Assembly: GCF_002531725.1 (NCBI RefSeq)
Contig: NZ_NWSQ01000028.1
Span: 30,312-94,311, forward strand
DNA from: Rhizobium sp. L43
GTDB lineage: Bacteria; Pseudomonadota; Alphaproteobacteria; Rhizobiales; Rhizobiaceae
Direction of reading: 5' to 3'
DNA: 64,000 bases
Part shown: piece after piece, positions 1 through 9,215 of the stretch
Layout of the letters: each line of letters begins with the position of its first letter
Numbering within the stretch: the stretch's first letter is position 1
Position numbers and translations under genes: made by a program
Notes under the pieces: generated by a model
The model's database searches: none
The model's input: only the letters and a program-made list of their open reading frames with translations
Told to the model about the DNA's origin: nothing

Positions 1-2120
1 CGATCGTCGTCGTCTGGCTCTTCCTTCGGGACTGGCGTGCGACGGTCCTGTCGGCGGTGGCGCTGCCATTGTCCGTCATACCGACCTTCCTCGTCATGTA
101 CCTGGCCGGCTTCAGCCTTAATATCGTCACCCTGCTTGCGCTGTCGCTCGTCGTCGGCATCCTCGTCGACGACGCCATCGTCGAAGTCGAGAACATCGCC
201 CGCCACCTGCAGATGGGCAAACGGCCGATCGACGCCGCTCTGGAGGCGGCCGACGAGATCGGGCTCGCCGTCATCGCCACCACCTTCACGCTGGTTGCGG
301 TCTTCCTGCCGACGGCCTTCATGAGCGGTATACCGGGACTGATATTCCGCCAGTTCGGCATCACGGCCGCGGTCGCCGTCCTTGTCTCGCTCGTCGTCGC
401 ACGCCTGCTGACGCCGATGATGGCCGCCTATTTCATGAAGGCTCATCCGACAGAGGAAAAGGATGGCCGCATCATGCGTGCCTATATGGCGATCGTGAAA
501 GCCGCCATGAACCATAGGAAGACCACGGTGGCCCTGACCGCCGTCGTCGTCGCGCTTTCGCTCGCCACCATCCCGCTGCTGAAATCCGGCTTCCTGCCCG
601 CTTCCGACGACGCGCGAGCCCAGATCACGCTCACCGTGCAGCCGGGCGCCACGATCGAGCAGACGGACGCCGCGACCAGGCAGGCCGCCGATATCGTCGG
701 CAAGCTGCAGGACGTGACGCATGTCTTTTCCGCGGTCGGTTCCGCATCCCAGGGCGGCGGCCCCGACACCAGCACGACGAGCAGCGTCGGATCGGCGACG
801 ATCGTCGCCGTGCTCTCACCCATCGGCGAGCGCGACCGCAAGCAATCGGAAATCGAAAACGACATCCGGCAGGCGCTCTCGGTCCTATCAGGCGTGCGGG
901 TCGCGGTCGGCGGCGGCGGCAACGGCACGAAGCTCGAGATCACCCTTGCCAGTGACGACGCCAACGCACTCGACAGCGCAAGCACGGCGCTGGAAGAGCA
1001 ACTCCGAACGCTGCAGGGCATCGGCGCGGTGACGTCGACCGCGGCGAGACAAGCGCCGGAGATCCAGATCACGCCCGACTTCGCGCGCGCAGCAGCGCTC
1101 GGAGTGACGTCGAACGCCATCGCCGAGGCTGTGCGCGTGGCGACGAATGGCGATTATTCCGCCGATCTGCCGAAGCTCAACCTGCCGCAGCGCCAGGTTC
1201 CCATCGTCGTCCGCTTCAGCCCCGAGACACGCACGAAGCTCGACGACATCAAGAACATGCGGGTTGTGGGAACGAACGGCAATGTCGATCTCGGATCGAT
1301 CGCCGATATCCGGATCGGCGGCAGTCCCTCCGAGATCGACCGCATCGACCGGATGCGCAACGTCACCGTATCGGTCGAGCTCAACGGCCGCATCCTGGGC
1401 GATGTCAACCGCGAGGCGCAGGCGCTGCCGGCGCTTCAGCATCTGCCGTCGGGCGTCACCCTCGTCGAACAGGGTGAACTTCAGCGCAGTTCGGAACTGT
1501 TCCAGAGCTTTGGCCTGGCGATGGCGATCGGGGTGTTCTGCATCTACGCGATCCTCGTCCTGCTCTTCCACGACTTCCTGCAGCCGTTCACCCTGCTGAT
1601 GGCTCTGCCGCTCTCGCTCGGCGGCGCGCTCCTGCCGCTGGTGTTGACCGGAACCAGCTTCTCGATGTCGGCTGTCATCGGGCTGCTCATGCTGATGGGC
1701 GTGGTGACGAAGAACTCGATTCTTCTCATCGAATACGCAATCATGTCGCGCCACCAGGGCATGCCCCGGTTCGATGCCCTTGTGGATGCCTGCCACAAGC
1801 GCGCCCGGCCGATCATCATGACCACGATCGCCATGGCATCCGGCATGCTGCCGGTCGCCCTCAGCCTGACCGGCGGCGATTCCAGCTTCCGGCAGCCGAT
1901 GGCGATCGTGGTGATCGGCGGGGTGATGATGTCGACGCTGCTCAGCCTCATCGTCATCCCTGTCATCTTCACCTTCGTCGACGATCTCAACGAGGCACTC
2001 AAGCGCCTCGTGCACCGGGCCGGGCGTGAAACCACCGACGCCGAACCGCAGGCATCCAACGATCGCGCAGCGATCACTTTCAAGCCCGAACTTTCCAAGC
2101 GAGGGCAAGGTCAGAGATGA
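1..2120 (+). CDS. RND multidrug efflux permease, 3' part
   Basis: Proton-driven inner-membrane pump of the RND/HAE-1 (AcrB) family, which exports drugs or other small amphiphiles through a tripartite complex. The frame is open from base 3, so the gene starts outside the window; about 705 of the usual 1,020-1,050 residues are visible. The visible part begins just before TM4, whose GILVDDAIVEVEN motif carries the paired proton-relay aspartates. The second porter domain follows, then TM7-12 with the relay lysine in LMGVVTKNS and the arginine in ARPIIMTT. No adaptor or outer-membrane channel gene follows. The substrate cannot be inferred. Confidence 0.95.
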   Translation, partial: IVVVWLFLRDWRATVLSAVALPLSVIPTFLVMYLAGFSLNIVTLLALSLVVGILVDDAIVEVENIARHLQMGKRPIDAALEAADEIGLAVIATTFTLVAVFLPTAFMSGIPGLIFRQFGITAAVAVLVSLVVARLLTPMMAAYFMKAHPTEEKDGRIMRAYMAIVKAAMNHRKTTVALTAVVVALSLATIPLLKSGFLPASDDARAQITLTVQPGATIEQTDAATRQAADIVGKLQDVTHVFSAVGSASQGGGPDTSTTSSVGSATIVAVLSPIGERDRKQSEIENDIRQALSVLSGVRVAVGGGGNGTKLEITLASDDANALDSASTALEEQLRTLQGIGAVTSTAARQAPEIQITPDFARAAALGVTSNAIAEAVRVATNGDYSADLPKLNLPQRQVPIVVRFSPETRTKLDDIKNMRVVGTNGNVDLGSIADIRIGGSPSEIDRIDRMRNVTVSVELNGRILGDVNREAQALPALQHLPSGVTLVEQGELQRSSELFQSFGLAMAIGVFCIYAILVLLFHDFLQPFTLLMALPLSLGGALLPLVLTGTSFSMSAVIGLLMLMGVVTKNSILLIEYAIMSRHQGMPRFDALVDACHKRARPIIMTTIAMASGMLPVALSLTGGDSSFRQPMAIVVIGGVMMSTLLSLIVIPVIFTFVDDLNEALKRLVHRAGRETTDAEPQASNDRAAITFKPELSKRGQGQR

Positions 2121-2292
2121 CTGCGCTCGCCGGATTATTGGCCAGACGGTGTCGCACCCGATACGGACGACGCCTGGCGATCGTCAACCTCTTCGGTCGA
2201 GTTCCTCCCCCCGGAACAAGGCCGCGGGACGTGTCCCCCCGCAGGCGGCGTCATGCCGCCTGCGCGTCCTGCCATTCGATGGAGACGGCATA

Positions 2293-3474
2293 ATGTCGGA
2301 CCTCCCCGCAACCAGGCGACTGGGGAAGAGCCTGGTGCGAGCCCTTGTCGCCTTGCTCTCCTTCGCGCTTGTCCTGTCCGGATGCACCGAGATCATGGAC
2401 AGGGCGCTCGATGCGAAGGAAGCGGAAACGGCTTCGATTGCCGGTTATGGCGAGATTCGAACCTATCTGGATGCCCGGCTCGACGAAGCGCCGAAAGACA
2501 TCCTCGATTGGGAACCGGCAACCAGGCGGGATCGCGTCGACGCATTGATGATTTCAGGTGGCGGCGCCGGCGGCGCCTTCAGCGTCGGCGTGCTTTCCGC
2601 ATGGAGCGTGATGAAAACACGCCCCCGGTTCGATGTCGTGACGGGCGTGAGCACGGGTGCTCTGATCGCGCCCTTTGCCTTCCTCGGATCGGCCTATGAC
2701 GATACTCTGGTGCATCTCTACACGAGCGGCGTCGCCGAAGAGCTCGCCCGCAGCAAACGAGCCGGCGGATTGTTCGGCCCAAGCCTGCTGAGAGCCGATC
2801 CCTTGCGGCGAATGGTCGAGCAGTTCATCACGCCGGCAATCCTGCGGCAGGTTGCGGCCGAGCATTGCAAAGGCCGTCGTCTCCTCGTTCTGACGACCAA
2901 CCTCGACACGCAGAGAGCCGTCGTCTGGAACATGGGCGCCATCGCAACCAGCGGCCGGCCGGATGCGCTGAGGCTGTTTCAGGACATCATGGTGGCCTCG
3001 GCAAGCATACCGGGCGTTTATCCCTCAGTGATGATCAAGGCCGAGTCCGGAGGACGCCACTTCGAGGAAATGCACTCGGATGGCGGCTCCGCCTCTCAAG
3101 TCCTCATGCTCCCACAGGCTCTCCTGACAAGCTCCCATCGCCTCGGTCCGACAAAGCGGGCGGCCGTTAATTTCTATGTGATCATCAACAACGCGCTCAT
3201 GCCCGAATTCGCCAAGACGCCCGACAAGACGTTATCCGTGGTCGCAAGAGCCTTCTCCATTTTCGTCAAATCCCAGACGCAGAGTGCACTGACGGCTCTC
3301 TATAACTATTCGAAATTGACAGGCGCGCGTTTCCATCTCGCCTCAATCGACGTGCAAGTTCCCTATTCCATGCTCGATCCGTTCAACACCGGCTATATGC
3401 GCGCTGTCTATAATCTCGGCTACGCGGAGCTCATGGCTGGAACCTTGTGGAGAGACAGTCCGGTTTTTCGCTAA
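2293..3474 (+). CDS. Patatin-like phospholipase lipoprotein
   Basis: Predicted lipid acyl hydrolase of the patatin family (393 aa), anchored to a membrane as a lipoprotein. A basic N-terminus and hydrophobic stretch end in the lipobox LSGC, with the lipidated Cys at residue 31. The oxyanion loop GGGAGGAF starts near residue 89, the nucleophile is Ser120 in GVSTG, and Asp263 in DGG completes the Ser-Asp dyad. The frame is open further upstream, but the ATG at 2293 is preferred because it puts the signal peptide at the N-terminus. The natural lipid substrate is unknown, and no link to the RND pump is evident beyond adjacency. Confidence 0.9.
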   Translation: MSDLPATRRLGKSLVRALVALLSFALVLSGCTEIMDRALDAKEAETASIAGYGEIRTYLDARLDEAPKDILDWEPATRRDRVDALMISGGGAGGAFSVGVLSAWSVMKTRPRFDVVTGVSTGALIAPFAFLGSAYDDTLVHLYTSGVAEELARSKRAGGLFGPSLLRADPLRRMVEQFITPAILRQVAAEHCKGRRLLVLTTNLDTQRAVVWNMGAIATSGRPDALRLFQDIMVASASIPGVYPSVMIKAESGGRHFEEMHSDGGSASQVLMLPQALLTSSHRLGPTKRAAVNFYVIINNALMPEFAKTPDKTLSVVARAFSIFVKSQTQSALTALYNYSKLTGARFHLASIDVQVPYSMLDPFNTGYMRAVYNLGYAELMAGTLWRDSPVFR

Positions 3475-3939
3475 TCGAGCGACGCGTCGCGGTAACATCG
3501 GGCTGCTCATGCCGATGGGTGTGGTGATGCTTCGCCTGCGCCGCAGAAGAAGCTTTACCAAACTTTACACTTCCTTAACCGCGCTTAACATCCGCACGGC
3601 TATTAGAGTACGACCTCAGTCAATCCGGAGTGTCGTGTGTCCAAGGCACATCGAAATATTCTCCGTTGCCGTTTCACGGAGCGGAAAAACCTATACTCCG
3701 CGATATCGCGGCAACTTCTCAATTTCAATTCGGAATTTCTTTATTATTGTACTTTCTGTCGCGACCGAGTTATTACATTTATTCAGTTTTTTATTCAAAA
3801 TCATTACATCTCAATTGCGGACTTCCTATGGCTTAGGATTCGATCAGGCCGCATAGAAAATGTTCGAATAGAGCGCGATGCTCTATCGGAAGACATTTCA
3901 ATTGGAGGAACGGGGTGATTGATCACATGCGCCGGGTGA
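3475..3939. other. AT-rich intergenic region with a short RND-gene relic
   Basis: No convincing gene lies in this gap between convergent genes, and the short frames in it have no recognisable motif. Bases 3496-3528 repeat bases 1676-1708 of the RND pump gene (the codons for GLLMLMGVV) with about three mismatches, so a scrap of an RND gene seems to be left here. Bases 3868-3886 form a 7-bp stem with a 5-base loop (ATAGAGC/GCTCTAT). It lies about 54 bases beyond the stop of the minus-strand operon and could be a weak terminator, but it lacks a clear T-run. Confidence 0.5.
3868..3886 (-). terminator. Possible weak terminator hairpin
   Basis: A perfect 7-bp inverted repeat, ATAGAGC and GCTCTAT, with a 5-base loop, lies about 54 bases past the stop of the enolase-superfamily gene. 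Read on the minus strand it is followed by only a loose T-rich stretch, so termination here is a guess. Confidence 0.25.
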
Positions 3940-5418
3940 TCAGGGCACGTTTTCCGAATAGATCGAACAGTTGCACGGCAGCACTCCTGCCTCCCATGCA
4001 GACGAGGGCGTCATCGCTTCGAAATCGGGCAATGGGCCGCTCGCGTAGCCGACCGCCCCGAGCGAAGCGATGGCAATCCGGCCGTCGCTGATCGAGAGCA
4101 GCGGTCCATCGGCACCCTGCTCGTAGAGATCGGAATGGGCAGCGGCAAAGCGCGCTTTCTCCGCCTGCGGCGCACCTTGCATGCCGGCCACGTAGTGATG
4201 GCCGTTGCGCTCGACATGGGAGAGGCCGAGCAGCGAGACCAGCGCCAGATCCTGCTGCACGGCAAGCCCGGCCTGGCAGGTCAGATCCTCGCCCGAGAGA
4301 AACAGTCCTGGCACGGTTCCGGTTCTGATGCGAATCGCCTTCATCAGCGAGCGGTAGATGCCCTTGCAGGTTTTCGAGGAGACGCCGGTATAACCGAGCC
4401 CCCGGGCACGGGCGAAGGCCTCGTCGCCGTCGTCGCTCTCGTCGATCAGGAAGGGCAATTGTGCGGCGAGAACGCCGAGCGGTGTTTCCATAGTGATCAG
4501 GCGTGAGAACGGCTGTTCGACAAAGGCGATGGCGGCACGCAGCCTCGCCAGCCGGGGCGTCTCCTCGATCCGCGCCAGCAAGGCGGCGAGCTGTTCGGCA
4601 GAGCCGAACTGTTCGTTGCCGTCGACCGTCAACCGGTAGTCGGGCACCCGGTCCAGCACGGCGGCGATCCTCATCAGGCGGTCGATATCGGCATCGGTCG
4701 CGCCCGAAAGCTTGATCTTGAACCAGCGATTGCCATAGCGCCTTATCACCGCCTCGAGGCTTTCCGGCAGGCCGTCGTCGACGGGCCGGACGATATCGCC
4801 CTCGGTGATCGGGTCGAGAAGCCCGATCGTATGCCGGGCCGAGATCGCGCCGGCGGGGCGAAGATCGGCGAGCACCGCCGAGGCGGCGTCCGCGTCGATA
4901 TCGCGGGGCAGCATGCGGCCGCCGATGCCGACGAGGTTGCGCTGCACCGCCTCGAAGAAGGAAAGCCCCACAAGACGGCAATAGGCATCGAGCGCAGCGC
5001 GGGCGATGAGCGACGGGCCGAAACCGGCGGCCAGCGGATTTCCGGGCAGGCGCCGCACGGTCTCCATCTCGTTCAGGCGAGCGGCGGCGAATAAAGTCGC
5101 CGGCGCAGACGGCTCGAGCGACGCAGCCGCAGCGGTGCGGATCGAGGCGCGCAACTGATCGACATTTTGCGCCGGGGTCAGCGCCGGATCCTTGTCGAAC
5201 CATTTCGGCACCATCATCTCCGCCGCGCCGCCAATGGCGGTTCGCCCCTTTTCATCCTCGACACGGACCCTGAGGAAGGCTTGCGGCGCCTTTTCAAGGG
5301 TGGCCGCACCAAAGCGGAACGGCAAGCGCAGGCTGATATCGCGCTCGAAGGCATCGATCTCGACAATTCTGATGCGTGGCGCCGTCACGAAACCTCCAAT
5401 GCTTCTGTCCATGCTCAT
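3940..5418 (-). CDS. Enolase-superfamily (mandelate racemase/muconate lactonizing) enzyme
   Basis: Last gene of the oligosaccharide operon (492 aa). Enolase-superfamily enzymes abstract a proton next to a carboxylate, and in sugar loci they are usually sugar-acid dehydratases. Visible signatures are the KIK-type lysines in RWFKIKLSG, the metal ligand Asp266 in LTVDGNEQF, the glutamate in FVEQPF, and LIDESDD. GVSSKTCKGIYRS and an SGEDLT segment close the barrel. It is longer than typical members (360-420 aa). Its ATG overlaps the stop of the upstream dehydrogenase (ATGA), suggesting translational coupling. The sequence alone does not fix the substrate; a sugar acid made by the upstream dehydrogenase is the likeliest guess. 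Confidence 0.8.
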   Translation of the reverse strand: MSMDRSIGGFVTAPRIRIVEIDAFERDISLRLPFRFGAATLEKAPQAFLRVRVEDEKGRTAIGGAAEMMVPKWFDKDPALTPAQNVDQLRASIRTAAAASLEPSAPATLFAAARLNEMETVRRLPGNPLAAGFGPSLIARAALDAYCRLVGLSFFEAVQRNLVGIGGRMLPRDIDADAASAVLADLRPAGAISARHTIGLLDPITEGDIVRPVDDGLPESLEAVIRRYGNRWFKIKLSGATDADIDRLMRIAAVLDRVPDYRLTVDGNEQFGSAEQLAALLARIEETPRLARLRAAIAFVEQPFSRLITMETPLGVLAAQLPFLIDESDDGDEAFARARGLGYTGVSSKTCKGIYRSLMKAIRIRTGTVPGLFLSGEDLTCQAGLAVQQDLALVSLLGLSHVERNGHHYVAGMQGAPQAEKARFAAAHSDLYEQGADGPLLSISDGRIAIASLGAVGYASGPLPDFEAMTPSSAWEAGVLPCNCSIYSENVP

Positions 5419-6431
5419 GCCATGCGGTCGAGCATGGCGCGGGTCACTTCGTGTTGAAGCGGTTCGCGGCGTAGCAGTCGGCCGATCTCATCCACCATGG
5501 CCTGCCCTTGAGCGAAATGCGCCTCTTCAGTATGGCCGGCAGCATGCGGTGAAATCGTGACATTGGCCAGGGCGGGATCACGGAAAGGGCTATCGGGAGG
5601 CAACGGCTCGTCGTCAAAGACGTCGAGTGCGGCCTCGATGCGGCGGGAGCGGATCTCGGCGAGCAGCGCTGCCTCGTCGACCAGCTGCGAGCGCGCCGTA
5701 TTGATGAACAGCGCACCGGGGCGCAGCAGCGCCAGTTCGCGGGCACCGATCATCTGACGCGTTTCAGGCAGGACAGGCGCATGCATAGAGACCACGTCGG
5801 CCTGAGCCAGCATATCGTTCAGCCCGGCTCTGAAAACGCCGAGTGCTGCGGCCTCGCTGTCGTCAAGGAAGGGATCGACGACCAGCACGCGGCAACCGAA
5901 GGGAACAAGCAGGCGCATGACCGCCCGGCCCACATATCCGGCGCCGACGATGCCGACCGTTCTGGCGCCCAGCAATCTCTGCGGCACGGCGGCGCGGACG
6001 TCGAGCCATTCGCCTCCGTTGCGCAAGTGATGATGCAGCCGATGAATGCCGCGCATGGCGAGAAGCGCTTCGGCGACGACGAATTCGGCAACCGAGGCGG
6101 CAATTTTCGAGGCGGCATGAGAGACACGAAGGCCATCGTCGAACAGACGCGCCGGGACCAGTGTGCGGACACTGCCTGCCGAATGGGCGACGAGGGCAAG
6201 GTGCGGGTGGCGCTGGCGCGCGGCGGCGTCGAAGGGCGGCGTGCCCCATCCGGTGAGGCAGGCCGTCGCCCCTTGCAGCAGTTGGTCGAGATCGCCGGCA
6301 TCGATTGTGGCGGTAGTCGGCCAACGCACCTCGCCAAGGGCGTTCAACTGGGCGATCGCCGCATCGTCCAGCATCATCCGGCGAGTCTTTTCGGTCAGCA
6401 ATACGGCGATGACGGGAGCCTGTTCGTTCAT
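5415..6431 (-). CDS. D-isomer-specific 2-hydroxyacid dehydrogenase
   Basis: NAD(P)-dependent oxidoreductase of the D-2-hydroxyacid dehydrogenase family (338 aa), interconverting a 2-keto acid and a D-2-hydroxy acid. The Rossmann motif GIVGAGYVGRAV is followed by the hydrophobic strand ending in VDPF. The family signatures INTARSQLVDEAAL, DVFDDEPLP and the catalytic HAAGHTEEA segment are intact. The frame stays open upstream, but ATG 6431 starts at the family-typical MNEQAPVIAVLL and lies four bases after the stop of the upstream isomerase. The stop overlaps the next gene. Its place between a sugar isomerase and an enolase-superfamily enzyme suggests a step in sugar-acid catabolism. Confidence 0.85.
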   Translation of the reverse strand: MNEQAPVIAVLLTEKTRRMMLDDAAIAQLNALGEVRWPTTATIDAGDLDQLLQGATACLTGWGTPPFDAAARQRHPHLALVAHSAGSVRTLVPARLFDDGLRVSHAASKIAASVAEFVVAEALLAMRGIHRLHHHLRNGGEWLDVRAAVPQRLLGARTVGIVGAGYVGRAVMRLLVPFGCRVLVVDPFLDDSEAAALGVFRAGLNDMLAQADVVSMHAPVLPETRQMIGARELALLRPGALFINTARSQLVDEAALLAEIRSRRIEAALDVFDDEPLPPDSPFRDPALANVTISPHAAGHTEEAHFAQGQAMVDEIGRLLRREPLQHEVTRAMLDRMA

Positions 6432-6435
6432 GATT

Positions 6436-7254
6436 CTACTCTTTCGCTGCGGCGACCAGGCGCCTGAGATGGGCAAGATCGGCGCGGGCTTTGTCGAGCG
6501 CCTGTTGCCGGGGAACCCGGTATTGTGAATGCATCGACAGCACCCCGGCAAAGCCGGTCGCCACCAGATGCGGGACGATGTCGTTCCAGGGCACCATGCC
6601 TTCGTCGAGCCCGTACCAGTCCGAGTGCCATGCGCGCTGGCCATGGGCTCCGTAAGCGCCGGGGAACCAACCGCTGTTCTTGACGCCCATGCAGCAGAAC
6701 CACGGATCGAGAATATCGAGGCTCAAACGCCAGTCCTCGCTTCCCTCGCGAATGATCTGATTGGCCGGATCGGCATAGGCGCCGATCCTGGTGGGATCGC
6801 GCCCAGCCAGCAATTGCACCGCCAGTGCGCCCGAGCTGTGCAGGGTCCCGCCATGAAGCTGGATGGTCAGCTTGATGCCGATCCGTTCGGCAAGGTGCTC
6901 GAAGCCGTCGAGATCACGCCGCGCCTCATCGACCTGGACCTGCCAGCGCCGCGTTGGGTCATAACGCCAAAAACCAAGCCGGACCTGGCTGATGCCAGCA
7001 TCGCCGCAACAGCCGAGGAGCCGGGATGCGGCCTCGTCGGGCCGTGTGGAATCGATGGTCGCCATCGGCGTGCGCAGGCCGGCCGCGGCAAAGAGTTTTA
7101 CGGCATTGACGATCTCCTCCGGCCTGTCGGGGGAAACGGCGTGGCCGTCTCGAATGAGAAGATCGGCGCAATCGAATCCTAAACCGGCGGTGATCTCGGC
7201 CGCCGTCTCGAGCGGCAAGTCCTCCAGGGTCTTGGTGAAATAGGCGATATCCAT
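6436..7254 (-). CDS. Sugar phosphate isomerase/epimerase, TIM barrel
   Basis: Xylose-isomerase-like TIM-barrel protein (272 aa) of the AP endonuclease 2/IolE-IolH type, a family that isomerises, epimerises or dehydrates sugars and inositol derivatives. It starts MDIAYFTKTLEDLPLE, with a first strand typical of the family. Metal-ligand candidates are the Glu and His in the middle strands (for example KLTIQLHGGTLHS) and the late AGVLSMHSQYR segment. It sits 29 bases after the glycosidase gene and four before the dehydrogenase. The exact reaction cannot be assigned; inosose, ketose and tagatose-type epimerisation are all possible. Confidence 0.75.
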   Translation of the reverse strand: MDIAYFTKTLEDLPLETAAEITAGLGFDCADLLIRDGHAVSPDRPEEIVNAVKLFAAAGLRTPMATIDSTRPDEAASRLLGCCGDAGISQVRLGFWRYDPTRRWQVQVDEARRDLDGFEHLAERIGIKLTIQLHGGTLHSSGALAVQLLAGRDPTRIGAYADPANQIIREGSEDWRLSLDILDPWFCCMGVKNSGWFPGAYGAHGQRAWHSDWYGLDEGMVPWNDIVPHLVATGFAGVLSMHSQYRVPRQQALDKARADLAHLRRLVAAAKE

Positions 7255-7283
7255 GGATCAGATCCCAGAGAGAAAGGCGCTGT

Positions 7284-9146
7284 TCATGAGCGGGCGATAC
7301 AAAGCTCGCTGCGGCGGCCGAATGCATCGCGGGCGCACACCGCATAACGCACGCCCTGTGGCGGCGACATATGCAGGAATGCCGTCGAGATTAGCGGCGC
7401 GGGACTGACCTTTTCAAACGTCCCGCCGCCGGTGCCGGCCAGGACATCGTAGAAAATGGCAGGGCCGGCATCGCCGGCGGCCCAGAACAGCATGCGTTCC
7501 TCCCGGCCGCCGAGACCGAGGTAGCGTTCGACGACGAGGCCGGTTGGTGCCGCCGGCGGCGCGCCGATATCGGGAACGACAAGCACCTGCGTCAGCGACG
7601 GCAATGGCACATCGAGATCGACACTGATCCGGCCGTCGTCGCAGTCGACGGTGCTGATCGGGTGCAGCAAGGCGGGCTCCTGCGCCCGGCGCAGCTCGGC
7701 AAACTGCGCTTCATCAGGTGCGGGCGGCGCGCCGACCGGCTCGAAGGGGCCGCGCGGGTTGCTTTCGTCGCGCTGGGCCTCCCAGACCTCCATCGGATTG
7801 GTGAATTCCTCATCGATGCGCAGCAGACAAAGCGCATGCCGGCCGGGAACCAGGCCGCTCACTTCGAGACGGACGGCGGTCCGGCCCGAACGGTTGATGG
7901 CATCGACGCTATGGATGAGGCTGATGGAAACACCGCCGCCCGGCAGCCGCGTCGGCAGGATCGCCAGGCCATCCTGGTCGGGCGCAAGCGGCGGTTCGGC
8001 CGTCACCTTGCAGACGGTATCGCCAAGCGTTGCCAGCAGTTCCATCGATGTGAGGCCGGGCTTCTTGATGATGTCGAAGGGCGCGCTGTCGACATCCGTG
8101 ACCAGCATATCCAGATTGGTCTTGTGCTCCCACTGCGCCTTGGTGAAATTGCGCGAACCGAAATAAGCAAAGATCGTGCGCTGGCTCCAGCCGCCGATAA
8201 AGGCGTGGTCATTGCTGAGGAAGGTGAAATTCGCTGCTTTCGGGGCGATGATGCGCCGGTCGTGCTGTTCGATGATGCGGGCGATGATGCCGGCGTAATA
8301 GGCTTTGCCGTGCCAGCTATGATGATCGCTCCAGCCGAGCTGCGGATCGCATTCATCATTGATGATGGGAAGGCCCGCCAGGCGCGGGTGATGCTCCTTG
8401 AGATAGTCGACGACGAGAAGCGTGCGATCGACGATGGCGTTGGTTTTCGGGGTCAGGTCTTCCTTGCTGCCGTTGACGCCCTTTTCATGGATCGAGATGT
8501 AATCGATGCGCGGCGGGCCGTCACCGCTGAGGCAGCTCGTGCCGCTGTCGCAATGGGCCATGAGGGCGCGAAAGATCGGCGAGAGCGTGCGGGCGGTGCC
8601 AGGCCCGCCCATCGGCAGGCTGGGATCGATGGCATCGAGCCCGGCGACGCAGGCGTCGTAGTAGTTGGTGTAACCCTTGATCCCGTAGGTCCACCAGCCG
8701 GAGTCGGCCTCATTCGTCGTTTCGAAATACCATGTCCGCAACTCGTCCATGCCGTAACGCGCGCCATAACGGTCGACTGTTGCCGTCACGAGATCCCGCC
8801 AGCGCTTGACCTGATCCATGTCCTCATAATCGGTGAACAGGCCCGACGGGTTGCCCATCAGCTCGAAGAACGGCTTCAGCCGGTGTTCGATCATCACGTC
8901 GAGCGCGCGGTCGAGCAGCGACCAGTCGTAGCCGGCCCCGCCCTTCGCGCTCAGCAGGTTGTAGAGATAATGCACGCGCAGGAACCGGATGCCTTCATTC
9001 GGCAGGCCGCCAATATAGGCAAGCATCTGGCGCATCTCGGGCTCGAGCAGAAGCTCGGCCGGCGAAAAGCCGGTGCCGCGCCAGAACCGGTTGAACGGGC
9101 GTACCGCTTCACTGGCATCAACGTTTATTCGCGTACGTTCACGCAT
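7284..9146 (-). CDS. Glycoside hydrolase family 39 (beta-xylosidase-like)
   Basis: Retaining glycosidase of GH39 (620 aa), a family of beta-xylosidases, alpha-L-iduronidases and related enzymes. The N-terminus has the family landmark RFWRGTGFSPAE. The acid/base is Glu146 in FETTNEADSGWW, and the nucleophile is Glu265 in NDECDPQLGW. A C-terminal beta-sandwich runs from about residue 400 to the end. ATG 9146 was chosen because AAGGAGAG lies just upstream. No signal peptide is seen, so it should act in the cytoplasm on imported oligosaccharides, which fits the Opp-type importer in the same operon. Confidence 0.85.
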   Translation of the reverse strand: MRERTRINVDASEAVRPFNRFWRGTGFSPAELLLEPEMRQMLAYIGGLPNEGIRFLRVHYLYNLLSAKGGAGYDWSLLDRALDVMIEHRLKPFFELMGNPSGLFTDYEDMDQVKRWRDLVTATVDRYGARYGMDELRTWYFETTNEADSGWWTYGIKGYTNYYDACVAGLDAIDPSLPMGGPGTARTLSPIFRALMAHCDSGTSCLSGDGPPRIDYISIHEKGVNGSKEDLTPKTNAIVDRTLLVVDYLKEHHPRLAGLPIINDECDPQLGWSDHHSWHGKAYYAGIIARIIEQHDRRIIAPKAANFTFLSNDHAFIGGWSQRTIFAYFGSRNFTKAQWEHKTNLDMLVTDVDSAPFDIIKKPGLTSMELLATLGDTVCKVTAEPPLAPDQDGLAILPTRLPGGGVSISLIHSVDAINRSGRTAVRLEVSGLVPGRHALCLLRIDEEFTNPMEVWEAQRDESNPRGPFEPVGAPPAPDEAQFAELRRAQEPALLHPISTVDCDDGRISVDLDVPLPSLTQVLVVPDIGAPPAAPTGLVVERYLGLGGREERMLFWAAGDAGPAIFYDVLAGTGGGTFEKVSPAPLISTAFLHMSPPQGVRYAVCARDAFGRRSELCIARS

Positions 9147-9215
9147 GGGTCGTCTCTCCTTGGGCGGACGTTTGGCAGTGCGCCGCAATGCCGGCGCACG
9201 AGGCCAGGAGCCGGA

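Noticed and set aside
888..2108. A 406-codon minus-strand frame in the RND gene
   Set aside because: Composition is a His/Asp/Arg-rich shadow; the plus-strand RND motifs are unmistakable.
3637..3918. A 93-codon frame in the AT-rich gap before the enolase-superfamily gene
   Set aside because: No ribosome-binding site, no motif, and three overlapping frames are open equally there, as expected for AT-rich non-coding DNA.
6432..6644. A 71-residue N-terminal extension of the 2-hydroxyacid dehydrogenase
   Set aside because: It overlaps the isomerase gene completely; the ATG at 6431 directly after that gene's stop matches family length.
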